From positions 56,408-105,358 of the forward strand of contig MEMM01000128.1 in NCBI GenBank assembly GCA_001767925.1: DNA of 48,951 bases, given 5' to 3'. Below are positions 47,829 through 48,951 of the stretch, one piece after another (positions within the stretch are counted from its first letter, which is position 1; every line of letters begins with the position of its first letter). The position numbers were made by a program, and so were the translations under genes. The notes under the pieces are model-generated. The model was not told the origin of the DNA, did not search any database, and was given only the letters and a program-made list of their open reading frames with translations. The stretch comes from Alphaproteobacteria bacterium RIFCSPHIGHO2_12_FULL_63_12. GTDB lineage: Bacteria; Pseudomonadota; Alphaproteobacteria; Caulobacterales; Parvularculaceae.

Positions 47829-48593
47829 ATGGGGTTGTTGCGCGAGCTGGGCCGCTTCCTGACTTCGATGGACGCCAAGGCGGCGACGTCGCTGCTGGTG
47901 TCGGTCGTCTTGCTGGCGTTTGTTTTCCTGATGTTTTTCTTCGGACAGCAATGGCTTCACCTCGATGACGAAGGCGAGTTGAAGCGCGTTCTTTTCGAAG
48001 CGTCGCAATCGGTATGGGCCGTGCCGATCGTGGTCTCGGTTTTCGTCATTCTGGCGCTGACCGGATTTCCGCAGATCCTTTTGATCACCGCCACCGTTTT
48101 GACCTTCGGCGAGCGGGACGGCGCGTTCTTTTCCTGGCTGGCGACCATGATCAGCGCGACGCTCACCTTCGGTCTCGGGCATTGGTTCGGGGGGCGGTTC
48201 GTGCGGCGGTTCGGCGGCGAGCGCGCGCAGGCGACGATCGAGGTCATCGGGCGGCATGGAATTCTCGCCAGCGGCCTCATCAGGGTGGTGCCGTCGGCGC
48301 CGTTCATCGTCGTCAACGCGGCCGCCGGCGCCGCGCATATCCCGCTCTGGAAATACTGGGCGGGGACCAGCATCGGCATCATCCCGAAGATCCTGGTGGT
48401 CGCCGTTCTTTCGACGCTGGCGCCGGACGACCACACGGCGACCGCGGGCATTCGCGGCGTTTACGACTTCTTCATCAGCCGGGAGCCGGGAGATCTGGCG
48501 CTGATTGCGGGCGTCATCGTCCTCTGGCTCGGCTTTTTGCTTCTGGTGCGGTGGTTCTACGAGCGCATGCGCGGGCCCAGCCGCGACGTTTAG
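47829..48593 (+). CDS. TVP38/TMEM64 (VTT/SNARE-associated) family membrane protein
   Basis: 'GFPQILLITATVLTFGERDGAFFSWLATMISATLTFGLGHWFGGRFVRRFGG...RVVPSAPFIVVNAAAGAAHI'. Confidence 0.85.
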   Translation: MGLLRELGRFLTSMDAKAATSLLVSVVLLAFVFLMFFFGQQWLHLDDEGELKRVLFEASQSVWAVPIVVSVFVILALTGFPQILLITATVLTFGERDGAFFSWLATMISATLTFGLGHWFGGRFVRRFGGERAQATIEVIGRHGILASGLIRVVPSAPFIVVNAAAGAAHIPLWKYWAGTSIGIIPKILVVAVLSTLAPDDHTATAGIRGVYDFFISREPGDLALIAGVIVLWLGFLLLVRWFYERMRGPSRDV

Positions 48594-48755
48594 GCGGAGC
48601 CCTGGAGGCGATATTTTTTCGTTTGCCGCTAGAATTCCTCGGTGAACCGCTGGAAATAGGTCGATGGCGAACCTTGGGGCGGTTTTGTTGACGATTTCGG
48701 AACCCATTAAGGTTAAATAACTCGGCGGGAAAACCTCCGGCGATAGGAATTGTAA

Positions 48756-48951
<196 letters not shown>

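Overview
GC-rich, densely coding alphaproteobacterial chromosome segment. The lineage call rests on a permuted two-piece tmRNA, an alpha-type SspB, a class A RNase P RNA and the gene families present. Main blocks: (1) ~2-12,810, an aromatic/CoA-thioester catabolic island. A plus-strand operon (DUF35-like partial, cyclase-family hydrolase, SDR, Rieske dioxygenase alpha/beta, OYE-type flavoenzyme) faces a tightly overlapping minus-strand operon (SDR, MarR, enoyl-CoA hydratase, acyl-CoA dehydrogenase, RidA, bifunctional salicylyl-/2-aminobenzoyl-CoA monooxygenase-reductase). A twin-palindrome operator/promoter precedes the MarR operon. (2) rnpB at ~12,909-13,292, followed by an AT-richer patch with an unknown ORF and two LuxR-type regulators. 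(3) Thioesterase, YajQ, ACP, KAS II and a TIR-TolB/FlgO-TPR protein. (4) Ada-like methyltransferase, yajC-secD-secF, a TonB-dependent receptor. (5) A squalene/phytoene-synthase-like (NDUFAF6-type) protein and a 929-aa GlnE-like protein whose catalytic Asp motifs look eroded. (6) fumC, sspB, and a permuted ssrA encoding the tag ANDNFSEEFALAA. (7) Housekeeping genes thyA-GNAT-folA, mrp, hflK-hflC-deg, serB/miaA, TVP38-type protein and the start of mreB. No transposase, CRISPR or tRNA was recognised. All family calls come from reading motifs by eye; no database search was run.
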